Source: Actinopolyspora mzabensis
GTDB lineage: Bacteria; Actinomycetota; Actinomycetes; Mycobacteriales; Pseudonocardiaceae
Length of the DNA: 64,000 bases
Direction of reading: 5' to 3'
Assembly: GCF_900101095.1 (NCBI RefSeq)
Contig: NZ_FNFM01000005.1
Span: forward strand, 358,532 to 422,531
A program made the translations under genes and the position numbers. Of this stretch, positions 33,001-41,000 are shown piece by piece (within the stretch, counting starts at the first letter, position 1; each line of letters starts with the position of its first letter). The notes below the pieces were generated by a model, which was not told where the DNA came from, did no database searches, and saw nothing but the letters and a program-made list of their open reading frames with translations.

Positions 33001-33552
33001 GCCCGAGTCCCCGCTGAGTGCCTGCACGATCTGGGACATGGAGAACTGGGTGTAGTCCTCCAGCGGAGCCGGCGGAGTCGAGCCCCGTGCTCCGGTGGAG
33101 TCGCCGCCGGAGTACCCGGTGTCCTCGGCACCCTCCACTTCCACGCTCTCGTCGGAACCGGAGATGGTCTCCTCGGAACCGTCGAGGTAGTCCTGCGCCT
33201 CCTCGGACTCCTCGTCGGTGTACTCCTCCTCGCGATCCAGGGCGTCCTCCGAGTCGGTTTCGGAGTCGTTCACCCTGTCGTCGAAGTAGTCCTGATTGAT
33301 CCAGACCTTGTCGTAGTCACCGCCGTCCTCGGCGAGCTCTTCGGGGGAGTAGAAGTGCCGGACACCGTTGTCGTCGGTGTGCTCCTCCTTGCGCTTCCTC
33401 TCCTCCTCGGTGAGCTCGTCGTCCTCGCCTTCCTCCGTGTTCTCGCCCTCCTCTTCCGGGTCCTCGTCCTCCTGGTTCTCCCTGTTCTCGTTCAGGGCTT
33501 CCCTGTTCTCCTGGTAGTCGAGGCCGTAGTCGGTGTCGTTGAGGGAAACCAT
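30046..33552 (-). CDS. acidic WXG/PPE-like protein with two kinds of internal repeats
   Basis: 1168 aa. Residues 1-165 are extremely acidic (Glu/Asp/Asn). Residues ~165-330 are a helical WXG100-like domain whose turn reads SFEGEAGKAF (Phe-Glu-Gly in place of Trp-x-Gly). A Gly/Asn/Tyr segment of 14-residue repeats (YGNQYGNGNGYGNG) follows. Then come about ten helical repeats of the form D-x-x-x-x-x-A-R-x-A-G-Q-x-x-L-x-x-L, separated by Gly/Ser linkers. The C-terminus is a Gly/Pro tail ending EEVAPPVLGHDT. I chose the ATG at 33552 (GGAG upstream) over a TTG at 33600. It is probably a T7SS substrate or surface structural protein; the family is unknown. Confidence 0.75.
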   Translation of the reverse strand: MVSLNDTDYGLDYQENREALNENRENQEDEDPEEEGENTEEGEDDELTEEERKRKEEHTDDNGVRHFYSPEELAEDGGDYDKVWINQDYFDDRVNDSETDSEDALDREEEYTDEESEEAQDYLDGSEETISGSDESVEVEGAEDTGYSGGDSTGARGSTPPAPLEDYTQFSMSQIVQALSGDSGSLRAAGTAFGNMTEKLSTAHESFRNQVDKLKDSFEGEAGKAFQRYSEKLLESAEEVVTSLRDGRYREGITETGDMAARGKNAVIPLVKAYAEAAAYAEAFASLGSSVKGAAAAARSAEKIAKEILDKAREVVATVADTYQASGSSLAPLTTSLPGTGSGNGYGTGNGYGNGYGNQYGNGNGYGNGYGNQYGNGNGYGNGYGTGNRYGSDNGYGNNSYGHQYGNGNGYGNGIADSLTEGGTNGNGELSEEGLAAERDRQEELARQARQDAESRGEEAVSKLANGGSGYSGSTERPRDVGSGGGDGNGSGEAALNAARNASEDARAAGREAMSRFEGSDDTGSSGSGGTGSEGTGQVSGGGGVLGGTGGSGTAGSSRSKGSKNYSNGSGNGESGQQESTLDQNAVDEALDNATGAARQAGQQALEDLTGNGSGGSNSGGSDIPTSSSDPNSSGGGLGNGSGPTSGSRSSSGSGSGDDQAAIDQNAVDQALDNATGAARQAGQQALEDLTGDEGTEESTDGGTDGAASGTGESGQDGNALEPKQLGKALDAADDAAKQAGRDALEALSADAPEGSEAAEQEIGREQAGGVVDDMANAARAAGQESLNELLGPEAAQSEQAQSILDDVTEQARSAGQESLDELTSDGDPITAGDMGGVVDDVLAKGRSASEDAMNALKSSGDGSDVAGGSRVSDAFDEAGSSMETSGKGAIDALNAEGVDTSGGSVGQGQVDDIIDDMADEARAAGQESLNELLGPEAAQSEQAQNILDDVVEQARTAGEESLREVTEDGGPLSYDEVGDVIDDVVETSRTAGDEAMSSLDGGDQQSRSLSDFLAPQRNAANVASEGVNSPSLPGLGSDNGTALTGGGSGGVGGVGSVGGGGSSIPDNVGGGNTLGANATTTGLSATPPSSTQPTVGPGSGTAATAPGTTASGGRGMPMMPPMMGGGGAGAGGGGQQDRERSTWLTEDDGAWFTNDEEVAPPVLGHDT
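31481..31803. repeat. 80-base near-identical coding repeats
   Basis: 31481-31560 and 31724-31803 are nearly identical and encode the helical unit ALDNATGAARQAGQQALEDL in both copies. A second pair in the same gene, 30702-30790 and 31131-31219, is likewise nearly identical. Such DNA-level identity implies recent duplication or gene conversion. Confidence 0.75.
32313..32530. repeat. Gly/Asn/Tyr-coding tandem repeats, 42-base unit
   Basis: Direct repeats built from 12-base and 6-base sub-units (ccgtatccgttg, ccgttg) with an overall 42-base period, encoding YGNQYGNGNGYGNG. They stay in frame and lie within the coding sequence, so this is a low-complexity protein segment, not a CRISPR array. Confidence 0.8.
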
Positions 33553-33674
33553 GGGTGTGTTCTGCTCCGGTTCGGATGCGACGGAGTCCCCGTGGAACAA
33601 CGAAGCGGTCTACGAGGTGACGGACCTGGATCTCGGGAACTCGGAGGATGGGGGAGTGCGGTCGGATCAGCGGT

Positions 33675-34076
33675 TCAGACGAGGTCGGTCTGCGTGTCGG
33701 GACCCTTCGGAGCCATCGGTAGCGTGGGGGCCTGGCTTCGCAGCTGGTTCACGGAGTTCTGCAGCTCCGCGTTGAGCTTGTCCAGCTGTTCGCCGTTGTT
33801 CCGGTCCGTTCGTTCGATCTCCGTGGCGATGTTCTTGAGTTGCTCGGAGACCTCCCGCAACGTCCGCTGCAGGTCGTTGCAGTGCTGATGCAGGGTGTCC
33901 CGGCGTGCGGCGATGAGCTGGTTGAGCCAGGAGCCCACGGCGAAGTCACCCGCCTTCGGGTGCACGTCGTTGAGTTCGGAGAAACCGTTGACGTCGTCGG
34001 CGATGTCGCCGATGGCATTGCCCGCCTTGCGGACCTCGGACGCGTCGAGTGAGGTCTGGCTGCCTTGGGTGCTCAT
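33675..34076 (-). CDS. small helical protein of the T7SS locus (ESX-associated)
   Basis: 133 aa, helical throughout, with a central Gly-Ser-Trp (FAVGSWLNQLIAARRDTLHQ) and a long coiled-coil C-terminal half (LQRTLREVSEQLKNIATEIE). Size and layout resemble EspC-like or WXG100-related secretion partners. There is no Tyr at all, so no YxxxD/E motif. GAGGAA lies upstream of the ATG at 34076. Its role is inferred from its place between the Esx pair and the acidic repeat protein. Confidence 0.7.
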   Translation of the reverse strand: MSTQGSQTSLDASEVRKAGNAIGDIADDVNGFSELNDVHPKAGDFAVGSWLNQLIAARRDTLHQHCNDLQRTLREVSEQLKNIATEIERTDRNNGEQLDKLNAELQNSVNQLRSQAPTLPMAPKGPDTQTDLV

Positions 34077-34207
34077 GGGAGTTGGTTCCTCGGTTGCGTG
34101 CGGTCGAGGGCGTTTTGGCTCGCTGGGGGACGGTGCGAGGACGCGCGGTACCGGGTGGTGCGGTCATCGTTTCCGGTACCGCGCGTGTGCACCGATCCGC
34201 GGCGGGC

Positions 34208-34498
34208 TCAGCCGAAGTTGCTCGCCAGCTTGCGGTCGGTCTGACTCATGTCCTCCTGCGCCTGGTTGGTGGCCATTCGCAGTCGGGTGAGCATCTGGTT
34301 CATCGCCTCGAAGTCCGCGCGAATCCTGCTCGCGAGCTGGTTGTAGGTCTCCGAGCTCTGCGAGTCCCAGTCCTGCAGGGCCTGCTGCGTCTGCTGGCGC
34401 AGCTCGTCGACCTGCTGCTGAATCTGCTGGGTGACCCGTTGCATGTCGTCCACGCCCTGCTGCAGCGCGGCGTACTGGTACTGGATCTCGTCGGCCAT
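34208..34498 (-). CDS. Esx-like (WXG100 family) protein, CFP-10/EsxB-type
   Basis: 96 aa, the classic WXG100 size: a helix-turn-helix hairpin with the turn ALQDWDSQSSETYNQ, where Trp-x-Gly has become Trp-Asp-Ser. No C-terminal YxxxD/E. The ATG at 34498 has GGAGGCCC upstream. It sits 47 bases after the next Esx-like gene, and the two probably form a heterodimer for export, as EsxA/EsxB do. Confidence 0.85.
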   Translation of the reverse strand: MADEIQYQYAALQQGVDDMQRVTQQIQQQVDELRQQTQQALQDWDSQSSETYNQLASRIRADFEAMNQMLTRLRMATNQAQEDMSQTDRKLASNFG

Positions 34499-34545
34499 GA
34501 AAGGGCCTCCTCGTACGTGCGGAATGCGGGTTTCGAAAACAGGGG

Positions 34546-34875
34546 TCAGGACATGAAGCTGGAGAGCCCCGGGGTCTGTACTCGCCCGATCTCCTGGGCG
34601 GTCACGGAGTCCTGATCCTGTGTCTCGCGCCCGGTGCGGTTGACCTCCTGGGCCATCCGCTCCAGGTTCTTCACGATGTCCCTGCACGCCTGGTCCCACT
34701 GCTGGTGGACGTTCTTCAGGCTCGTCATCATGTCGCCGCGGTTGGCGCCTGCCAGCATGTCGATGCTGCTCGCGAGGGACGTCTGCTGACTGGTGATCTG
34801 GCCCGCCACCTCTTCGTGCCGGTTTGAGAGCTGGGCCAGATTGGACTGCGTGAGCCTCGTCTGCTGCGTGGCCAT
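34546..34875 (-). CDS. Esx-like (WXG100 family) protein, partner of the adjacent gene
   Basis: 109 aa in two helices joined by a turn (IDMLAGANRGDMMTSLK) at the position of Trp-x-Gly, with no Trp there. Contains no Tyr, so no YxxxD/E motif. The ATG at 34875 follows AGAGAGG. It is the first small gene after eccB and pairs with the 96-residue gene downstream. Confidence 0.8.
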   Translation of the reverse strand: MATQQTRLTQSNLAQLSNRHEEVAGQITSQQTSLASSIDMLAGANRGDMMTSLKNVHQQWDQACRDIVKNLERMAQEVNRTGRETQDQDSVTAQEIGRVQTPGLSSFMS

Positions 34876-35030
34876 GTGACCTCTCTTCCGTGGTCGCCGG
34901 ACGGAGCGGTCCTCCGCCGGCGGAATCCTGCTTTCGCCGATTTCCCCGTGGCGGCGGGAGTCAGTCCATCATCGATTCGTTCCGGGCGGGCCGCTGCGAA
35001 GCCGTGTTCGATTCGAAACAGGGATATCCT

Positions 35031-36452
35031 TCACGGGACGTCGTCGCCCGTGCTGCCCGGTTTTCGGGTCACCGTCGCGGTGCTGGGGTCCAGTGATGGG
35101 CCCGAGGGCAACAGCGACAGCAGCGATCCGGGGACCGCCACCGGCTCCGCCCCGCCGTAGCCCAGTACTCCCGCCACGTCCGGTGTGGCCAGTGGGTACT
35201 TCACCCCGAGACCGGTGATCAGGTAGTTCGTTCCGCCCGCCACGTCGGGTGCGGGCAGGTCGCGGGCCAGCACGCCCCGCCCGGCCGGGACCGTGATCCG
35301 TTCGGCCACCGCGTCGCTGCCGGTCCCAGCCGTGGTGGTGCTCCGGTTCCGGTGGCCCAGCGTGATGGTGGGGGTGTTCGACTGTCCCGAACCGACCCGG
35401 AACGAGGCGCAGGGGCGGGTTTTCCCGCCCTGGCTGAGTTGCCGTGGCTTCGGCGGCACCGCCGGGTAGCCCCGCGGGGTGCTGTCGGTTTCCGAGATCG
35501 GCGTGGTGGACAGGGCCGCAGGGCCGATCTCGACCGGCTGTGCTCCGGAGGAGGGTGCGGTGAGCAGCAGGCTGGCCACCAGCGGGGTCAGCGAGGAGAG
35601 CCCGTCGGAGCGCATCACGTAGAACGAGGACTCCGAATCCAGCGCCGGGTTGCGCATCTCGTAGATCCGGCCGACCGTGGCGGATTCCCCCGCCACCTCC
35701 GGCGCTCGTGAGCCGGCATCCGGAATGTCCGGTGCGGCGATGTCGGTCCCGCTCGGGATGGTGTTGATCCAGGATGTGCTCACCGGGAACGGAACCACGT
35801 CGCCGTAGCCCAGCGCCTCGATCACGGAGCGCCCGCTCAGCTTCAGTCGCCTGCCCTGCCACACCAGGTATTCCGTTCCGTCCGGGGTGGAGACCACGAC
35901 TCCCTCGTCGGGGCCGAGCTCGCGCCTCGGGCCATCTCCCACCCGGAGGTGAGTGATCGGCACCTGCTCGCCGGACGGTTTCGTGGCCGTCCGCGCGCAC
36001 ACCACCCAGGGTGCCCGGCTCAGGTTCTTCCGCTCCGGCATCGAGTCCGGAGCGCCGGGAATACCGATCGGGGTGCCGCGCGGTGTTCCCTGTAGCGAGT
36101 TCCGCGAGACCAGCTTGGGGTCACCGCCGGGCTGGTTGCGGGCCAGCAGCGCCGAGGCGTGGTTCAGCACCGGGCGCAGCGTGCCGTTCAGGTACAGGTA
36201 GCGGGCTCCGGTCTCCTTCTCCACGACGATCGTGCCCTCGGCCTGCCACGAGGTCTTGCCGCCGGGAAAGATCAGCCCCACGATGCCGAAACCGGCCACC
36301 ACCAGCGCACCCAGCAGGGTTCCGATGACCGTGCCCATCACGAAGCGGCGGGTCGGCGTGGTCTGGTCGTCCGGGCTCGCCCGCATCAGCGCGGATACCA
36401 GGCGCCCCACCACGAAGAAGTAGGCCTGCACCTGGTCGCGTCTGGACTGCAT
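35031..36452 (-). CDS. eccB: type VII secretion core protein EccB
   Basis: 473 aa, close to the family length. A short cytosolic N-terminus with the family signature SRRDQVQAYFFVVGRLVSAL is followed by one transmembrane helix (about 38-62) and a large extracytoplasmic domain with the EccB repeats (ARYLYLNGTLRPVLN, YLVWQGRRLKLS, YLITGLGVKYPLA). Mycobacterial EccB is part of the inner-membrane complex. GGGAGAA precedes the ATG at 36452. It lies 91 bases after eccD on the same strand. Confidence 0.95.
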   Translation of the reverse strand: MQSRRDQVQAYFFVVGRLVSALMRASPDDQTTPTRRFVMGTVIGTLLGALVVAGFGIVGLIFPGGKTSWQAEGTIVVEKETGARYLYLNGTLRPVLNHASALLARNQPGGDPKLVSRNSLQGTPRGTPIGIPGAPDSMPERKNLSRAPWVVCARTATKPSGEQVPITHLRVGDGPRRELGPDEGVVVSTPDGTEYLVWQGRRLKLSGRSVIEALGYGDVVPFPVSTSWINTIPSGTDIAAPDIPDAGSRAPEVAGESATVGRIYEMRNPALDSESSFYVMRSDGLSSLTPLVASLLLTAPSSGAQPVEIGPAALSTTPISETDSTPRGYPAVPPKPRQLSQGGKTRPCASFRVGSGQSNTPTITLGHRNRSTTTAGTGSDAVAERITVPAGRGVLARDLPAPDVAGGTNYLITGLGVKYPLATPDVAGVLGYGGAEPVAVPGSLLSLLPSGPSLDPSTATVTRKPGSTGDDVP

Positions 36453-36543
36453 GGTTCTCCCAGGGGTGGTTCGTGGTCGGTGATCTCGGAGGAAGTGCCC
36501 GACTTCTTCGGAGGTTCTCGTTCACCGGGGTCGGGCGCGGGCA

Positions 36544-37941
36544 CTAACCGGCCAGGCCGCGTACGAACATGTAGACGTCGAGCGCCGCCAGCAGCAGCGG
36601 GACCAGCGCCAGTGCGGAGAACGTCTCCAGCAGGTCGACCGCCCGCCCCCAGTACGGGGCCAGTTTCCGGCCGGGCAGGGTTGTGCTGGCCACCACGAGC
36701 AGCAGTGCGAGCACCAGGGTGGCGGTGAAGCCGTACCAGAGCCGGGCGAACGGCTCCAGTCCCAGTGCCAGGACCACGCCGTCCAGCGCGAGTGCGTAAC
36801 CGGCCGTGATCAGTAGCGGCCAACGCTGGCGCGCGCTGTCGACGTGTCGGGAGCGCAGCAGGAGCAGCAGTGCCGCCACGGCGGTGGTGATCATCGACCA
36901 TCTCCCGCCCGGCACGGTCAGCGCCGTGAACAGCACCACCGCGGTCAATCCCAGCGCCGCGTACAGCCCGGTCATGTACCGGTCGGCCACCGCCGAGCGC
37001 TCCACCACCAACTCGTGCGGGAAGGGATCGGTGTCCTGGCCGAACTCCTCCGAACTCGTTGGCAGCGGGGGCAGGCTCAGTCCGGCCAGTCGGAAGGAGG
37101 ACGTGGGCACGAAGCCGAGTGCGAGCAGCACCAGCATCAGACCGATCCCGGCGGCCTGGCCGCCGTCCAGTGGTGACGCGGCGTCGATGATCGCGGTGAT
37201 CCCCAGCGGAACGGCGGTGAACAGCCCGCTGACGAACAGCAACGCTGCCTCGGCCGTTCCCACCAGTCCGATGGCGAGTCCCGCCACCACCAGCATCGCG
37301 GCGCAGGCGAGGCTCGCCGGTGCCTGCGCCTCGGGTGAGGGCAGCAGCGGCAGGTACCAGCCGCACAACCCCGCGTAGGGCAGTGCCAGGCCGGCCAGCA
37401 CGACGGCGGTGATCGTGTCGGCCCGCCCTCGTGCGAGCGCGGTGGCAGTCAGCAGCAGCACCAGCGCGGTGCCCCCGGCGGTGATCGTTCCGGTGATGCC
37501 GGGGCCGCCGGAACCGAGCACCACGAGGCCGACGAGCAGCGCGGTCCCGCCGAAGGCCAGCAGCATCCACCGGCTGAGCCGCTCGGACCACGGGTCGGAG
37601 CGGCGTCGTGCCTGCTCTGCGATGCCGTCCACGAGGTCGTCGAAGTCGATGGGCGGCAGGCTGTCCGCCCTCGGTCGCAGGTGGAGCGTCTCGCCGTCGA
37701 GCAGTCCCAGTTCGGCGGTGGTGCGCTCCTCGTCGAAAGGCGACTTGCCGAACCGCTGCAACACCCACCCCTCGTGCTCTACCCCCTCGTCGGCGAGTTC
37801 GCCGCCCGCGTGACGCAGGATGGCCGGCAGCAGGTCGATCAGGGCGACGTCGGTGGGCAGCGCCATCTCGACCGATCTGTCCTTGACGATCAGGCGTAGT
37901 CGGCAGAGCTGATTTGTGACATCCTTGGTGGCGTCGTCCAC
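36544..37941 (-). CDS. eccD: type VII secretion membrane channel protein EccD
   Basis: 465 aa. The N-terminal ~90 residues form a ubiquitin-like (YukD-type) domain (LCRLRLIVKDRSVEMALPTD), then a linker, then about 11 transmembrane helices. In mycobacterial ESX systems EccD dimers form the membrane vestibule. The start is GTG at 37941, preceded by GGAAGGAAACC. It is divergent from eccC, with 142 bases between the two starts, so both are probably driven from this gap. Confidence 0.93.
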   Translation of the reverse strand: MDDATKDVTNQLCRLRLIVKDRSVEMALPTDVALIDLLPAILRHAGGELADEGVEHEGWVLQRFGKSPFDEERTTAELGLLDGETLHLRPRADSLPPIDFDDLVDGIAEQARRRSDPWSERLSRWMLLAFGGTALLVGLVVLGSGGPGITGTITAGGTALVLLLTATALARGRADTITAVVLAGLALPYAGLCGWYLPLLPSPEAQAPASLACAAMLVVAGLAIGLVGTAEAALLFVSGLFTAVPLGITAIIDAASPLDGGQAAGIGLMLVLLALGFVPTSSFRLAGLSLPPLPTSSEEFGQDTDPFPHELVVERSAVADRYMTGLYAALGLTAVVLFTALTVPGGRWSMITTAVAALLLLLRSRHVDSARQRWPLLITAGYALALDGVVLALGLEPFARLWYGFTATLVLALLLVVASTTLPGRKLAPYWGRAVDLLETFSALALVPLLLAALDVYMFVRGLAG

Positions 37942-38083
37942 GTTGGTGTCCGGTTTCCTTCCTGGCTGGCTGGCCGAGACCGTGACAACGGCGGAAGGTA
38001 GTCACTCGCGCGCGCGGATTGGTGCGTCCGGGTGGCCGCTCCGCAACATCAAGGGAAATCCCGCACCAACGAGGAGACGCGCG

Positions 38084-41000
38084 TTGAGCACGACGCTGTT
38101 CCGCAGGCCGGCCCGCCGCGTGGGGCCTGCGATGCCCGCGGACCAGGTGGAGCTGCAGGAACCGCCCAGTGTGCCGGAGCCGCAGAGCAACAGCCTGAGC
38201 ACGGTGCTGACGTACCTGCCGATGGCGGTCATGGCCGGCGCCATGATGATGATGATGCTCTCGTCGGCCCGTTCCGGGAGCATGATGACCTACATCGGTG
38301 GCGGGCTGATGGGCGTCGCCATGGTCACCATGGTCCTCGGGCAGTTGGCCAGGGCATCCACCGACCGCAAGCACCAGCTCACCGGTGACCGCCGGGACTA
38401 CCTGCGCTATCTCTCGCAGATGCGGCGCAAGGTGCGCGAGGCGTTGGGTGAGCAGCACCGCGCTGCGATCTGGAAGCACCCGGATCCGCGGTCACTGTGG
38501 TCGCTGGTGCGCAGTTACCGCCTCTGGGAGCGACGTGCGGCGCACGAGGACTTCGGCGAGGTCCGACTCGGACTGGGGCAGCAGCGCTCCGCCGTCAAGC
38601 TCGTCCCACCGCAGACCAAACCGGTCGAGGACCTCGAACCGCTCAGCGCGTACTACCTGCGCCGATTCCTGCGCGCCTACACCACGTTGCCCTCCGCCCC
38701 GATCGCGGTCTACTTGCGGGGGTTCGCCAGGATCCAGCTGCGCGGCGAGCCCGAGGCGCAACGTTCGCTGGTGCGGGCGCTGCTGTGCCAGCTCGTCGCC
38801 TTCCACTCCCCGGCCGATCTGACCATCGCCGTGTGCGTCGGGAACGAGCGGCGCGAGGAGTGGCTCTGGACCAAGTGGCTGCCGCACGCCCAGGACGACG
38901 GTCGTCGCGACGGGGCCGGGCCACTGCGGTTGATCTCGGACAACGTCACCGACCTGGAGGAGCTGCTCGGAGGAGAGGCCTACACCGAGCGTCCCCGCTT
39001 CGAACCCGCCACGCCGATCACCAGCGGCGAGCCGTTCGCGGTGGTCGTGGTCGACGGGGTGAACATCCCCGCCGGGCACCGCTTCTCCGGCGGCGGTTAC
39101 CGCAACACCGTGATCGTCGACATCGACAGCGCGCTGACCTGGCAGGCGGACCGGTCGGTGCTGCACCTGGAGGTCGACCCCTCCGAGATCCGCACGGTCG
39201 ACTTCGACCGCGCGGGCCGGGAGAGCACGAGTTCGCTGTGCGGGCCGGACGGGGTGGGCGTGGTGACGGCTTCGGCGCTGGCGCGCGACATCGCGCCGCA
39301 CCGGATGGGCACCAGCGGCGACTCCGGCGAACCACTGACCACCGACTACGAGCTGACCTCGCTGCTGGGCGTGTCCGACGCGCGCACCTTCGACGTCGAC
39401 CAGCTGCGCCGGGACCGCTCGGGGTGGCAGCGCCTGCGGGTGCCGATCGGCATCGCGGGCAACGGCACTCCGATCGAACTGGACATCAAGGAGTCCGCCG
39501 AGGACGGTATGGGGCCGCACGGGATGCTGGTCGGCGCCACCGGTTCCGGCAAGAGCGAGCTGTTGCGGACCCTGGTGCTGGCCCTGGTGACCACGCACGC
39601 CTCGGACGAGCTCAATCTCGTGCTGGTGGACTTCAAGGGTGGTGCCGCCTTCCTCGGCTTCGACCGGCTGCCGCACACCTCGGCGGTGATCACCAACCTG
39701 GTCGACGAGATCGAACTGGTCGACCGGATGCAGGACGCGCTGACCGGGGAGATGAACCGGCGGCAGGAGCTGTTGCGCTCGGCGGGGAACTACAGCTCCC
39801 AGCGGGAGTACGAGAGGGCACGCCGCTCCGGGGTGCCGCTGGACCCGATGCCGAGCCTGTTCGTCGTGGTGGACGAGTTCAGCGAGATGCTGGTCAGCAA
39901 ACCCGAGTTCATCGACGTGTTCGCCATGATCGGCAGGCTCGGCCGCAGTCTCGGGGTGCACCTGCTGCTGGCGTCGCAGCGGCTCGACGAGGGCCGCATC
40001 AGCAAGGTGGAGACCCACCTGTCCTACCGCATCGGGCTGCGCACGTTCTCGGCGATGGAGAGCCGCAGCGTGATCGGTGTGCCGGACGCCTACGAGCTGC
40101 CCACCACACCGGGCAACGGTTACCTGCGTTCGGACACCCAGACCCTCTCCCGGTTCAAGGCCGCCTACGTGTCGGGTGTCTACCGCACCGCGCGCAGGCA
40201 GCGCAGCAAGGAGGTCATCGAGGAACAGCTGGTGCCGTTCGGCGGTGACTACGTCGAGCCCCGCGTCCGGCGCACCGTCGAGGCCCCGCCCGAGCCGGAG
40301 GACGAGAGCGGGCCCCAGACCTCGCTCGTGGACGTGCTCATCGACCGGCTCAGCGATCACGGCCCGGCCGCGCACCAGGTGTGGTTGCCGCCCATGCGGG
40401 TCTCGCCCACGCTGGACGACCTGCTTCCACCGCTGCTCGACTCTCCCGACACCGGCCTGCGGTCGGCCGAGCGCTCCACCGAGGACGGACTGCGGGTGCC
40501 GCTGGGGCTGATCGACCTGCCCGCGCAGCAGCGCCGTGAGCTGCTGACGGCCGATCTCTCCGGTGCCCAGGGGCACGTCGGCGTCGTCGGTGGCCCGCAG
40601 AGCGGCAAGAGCACCGTGCTGCGCACCATGATCGCCGCGCTGGCACTGACCCACTCGGCCGCCGAGGTGCAGTTCTACTGCCTGGACTTCGGCGGTGGCT
40701 CGCTGGCTCCGTTGCGGGACCTGCCGCACGTGGGCAGCGTGGCGGGTCGCCTCGACCGGGACCGGGTCACTCGCACCGTGCAGGAGATCGTCAACCTGCT
40801 CGAACGCCGGGAGGTCGCCTTCCAGGCCAACAACCTGGACTCGATGTCGGCCTACCGCCGCGCCAAGCGCGCTGGGCGGTTCGCCGACGAGGACCCTTAC
40901 GGCGACGTGTTCCTGTTCATCGACGGCTGGTACACCGTGCGCAACGAGTTCGACGAGCTGGAGGACCGGCTCGGCGAGATCGCCGCGCGCGGGCTGACCT

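Noticed and set aside
34969..36000. 343-codon minus-strand frame overlapping eccB in another frame
   Set aside because: Arg/Gly/Ala-rich shadow; EccB is complete with family signatures in its own frame.
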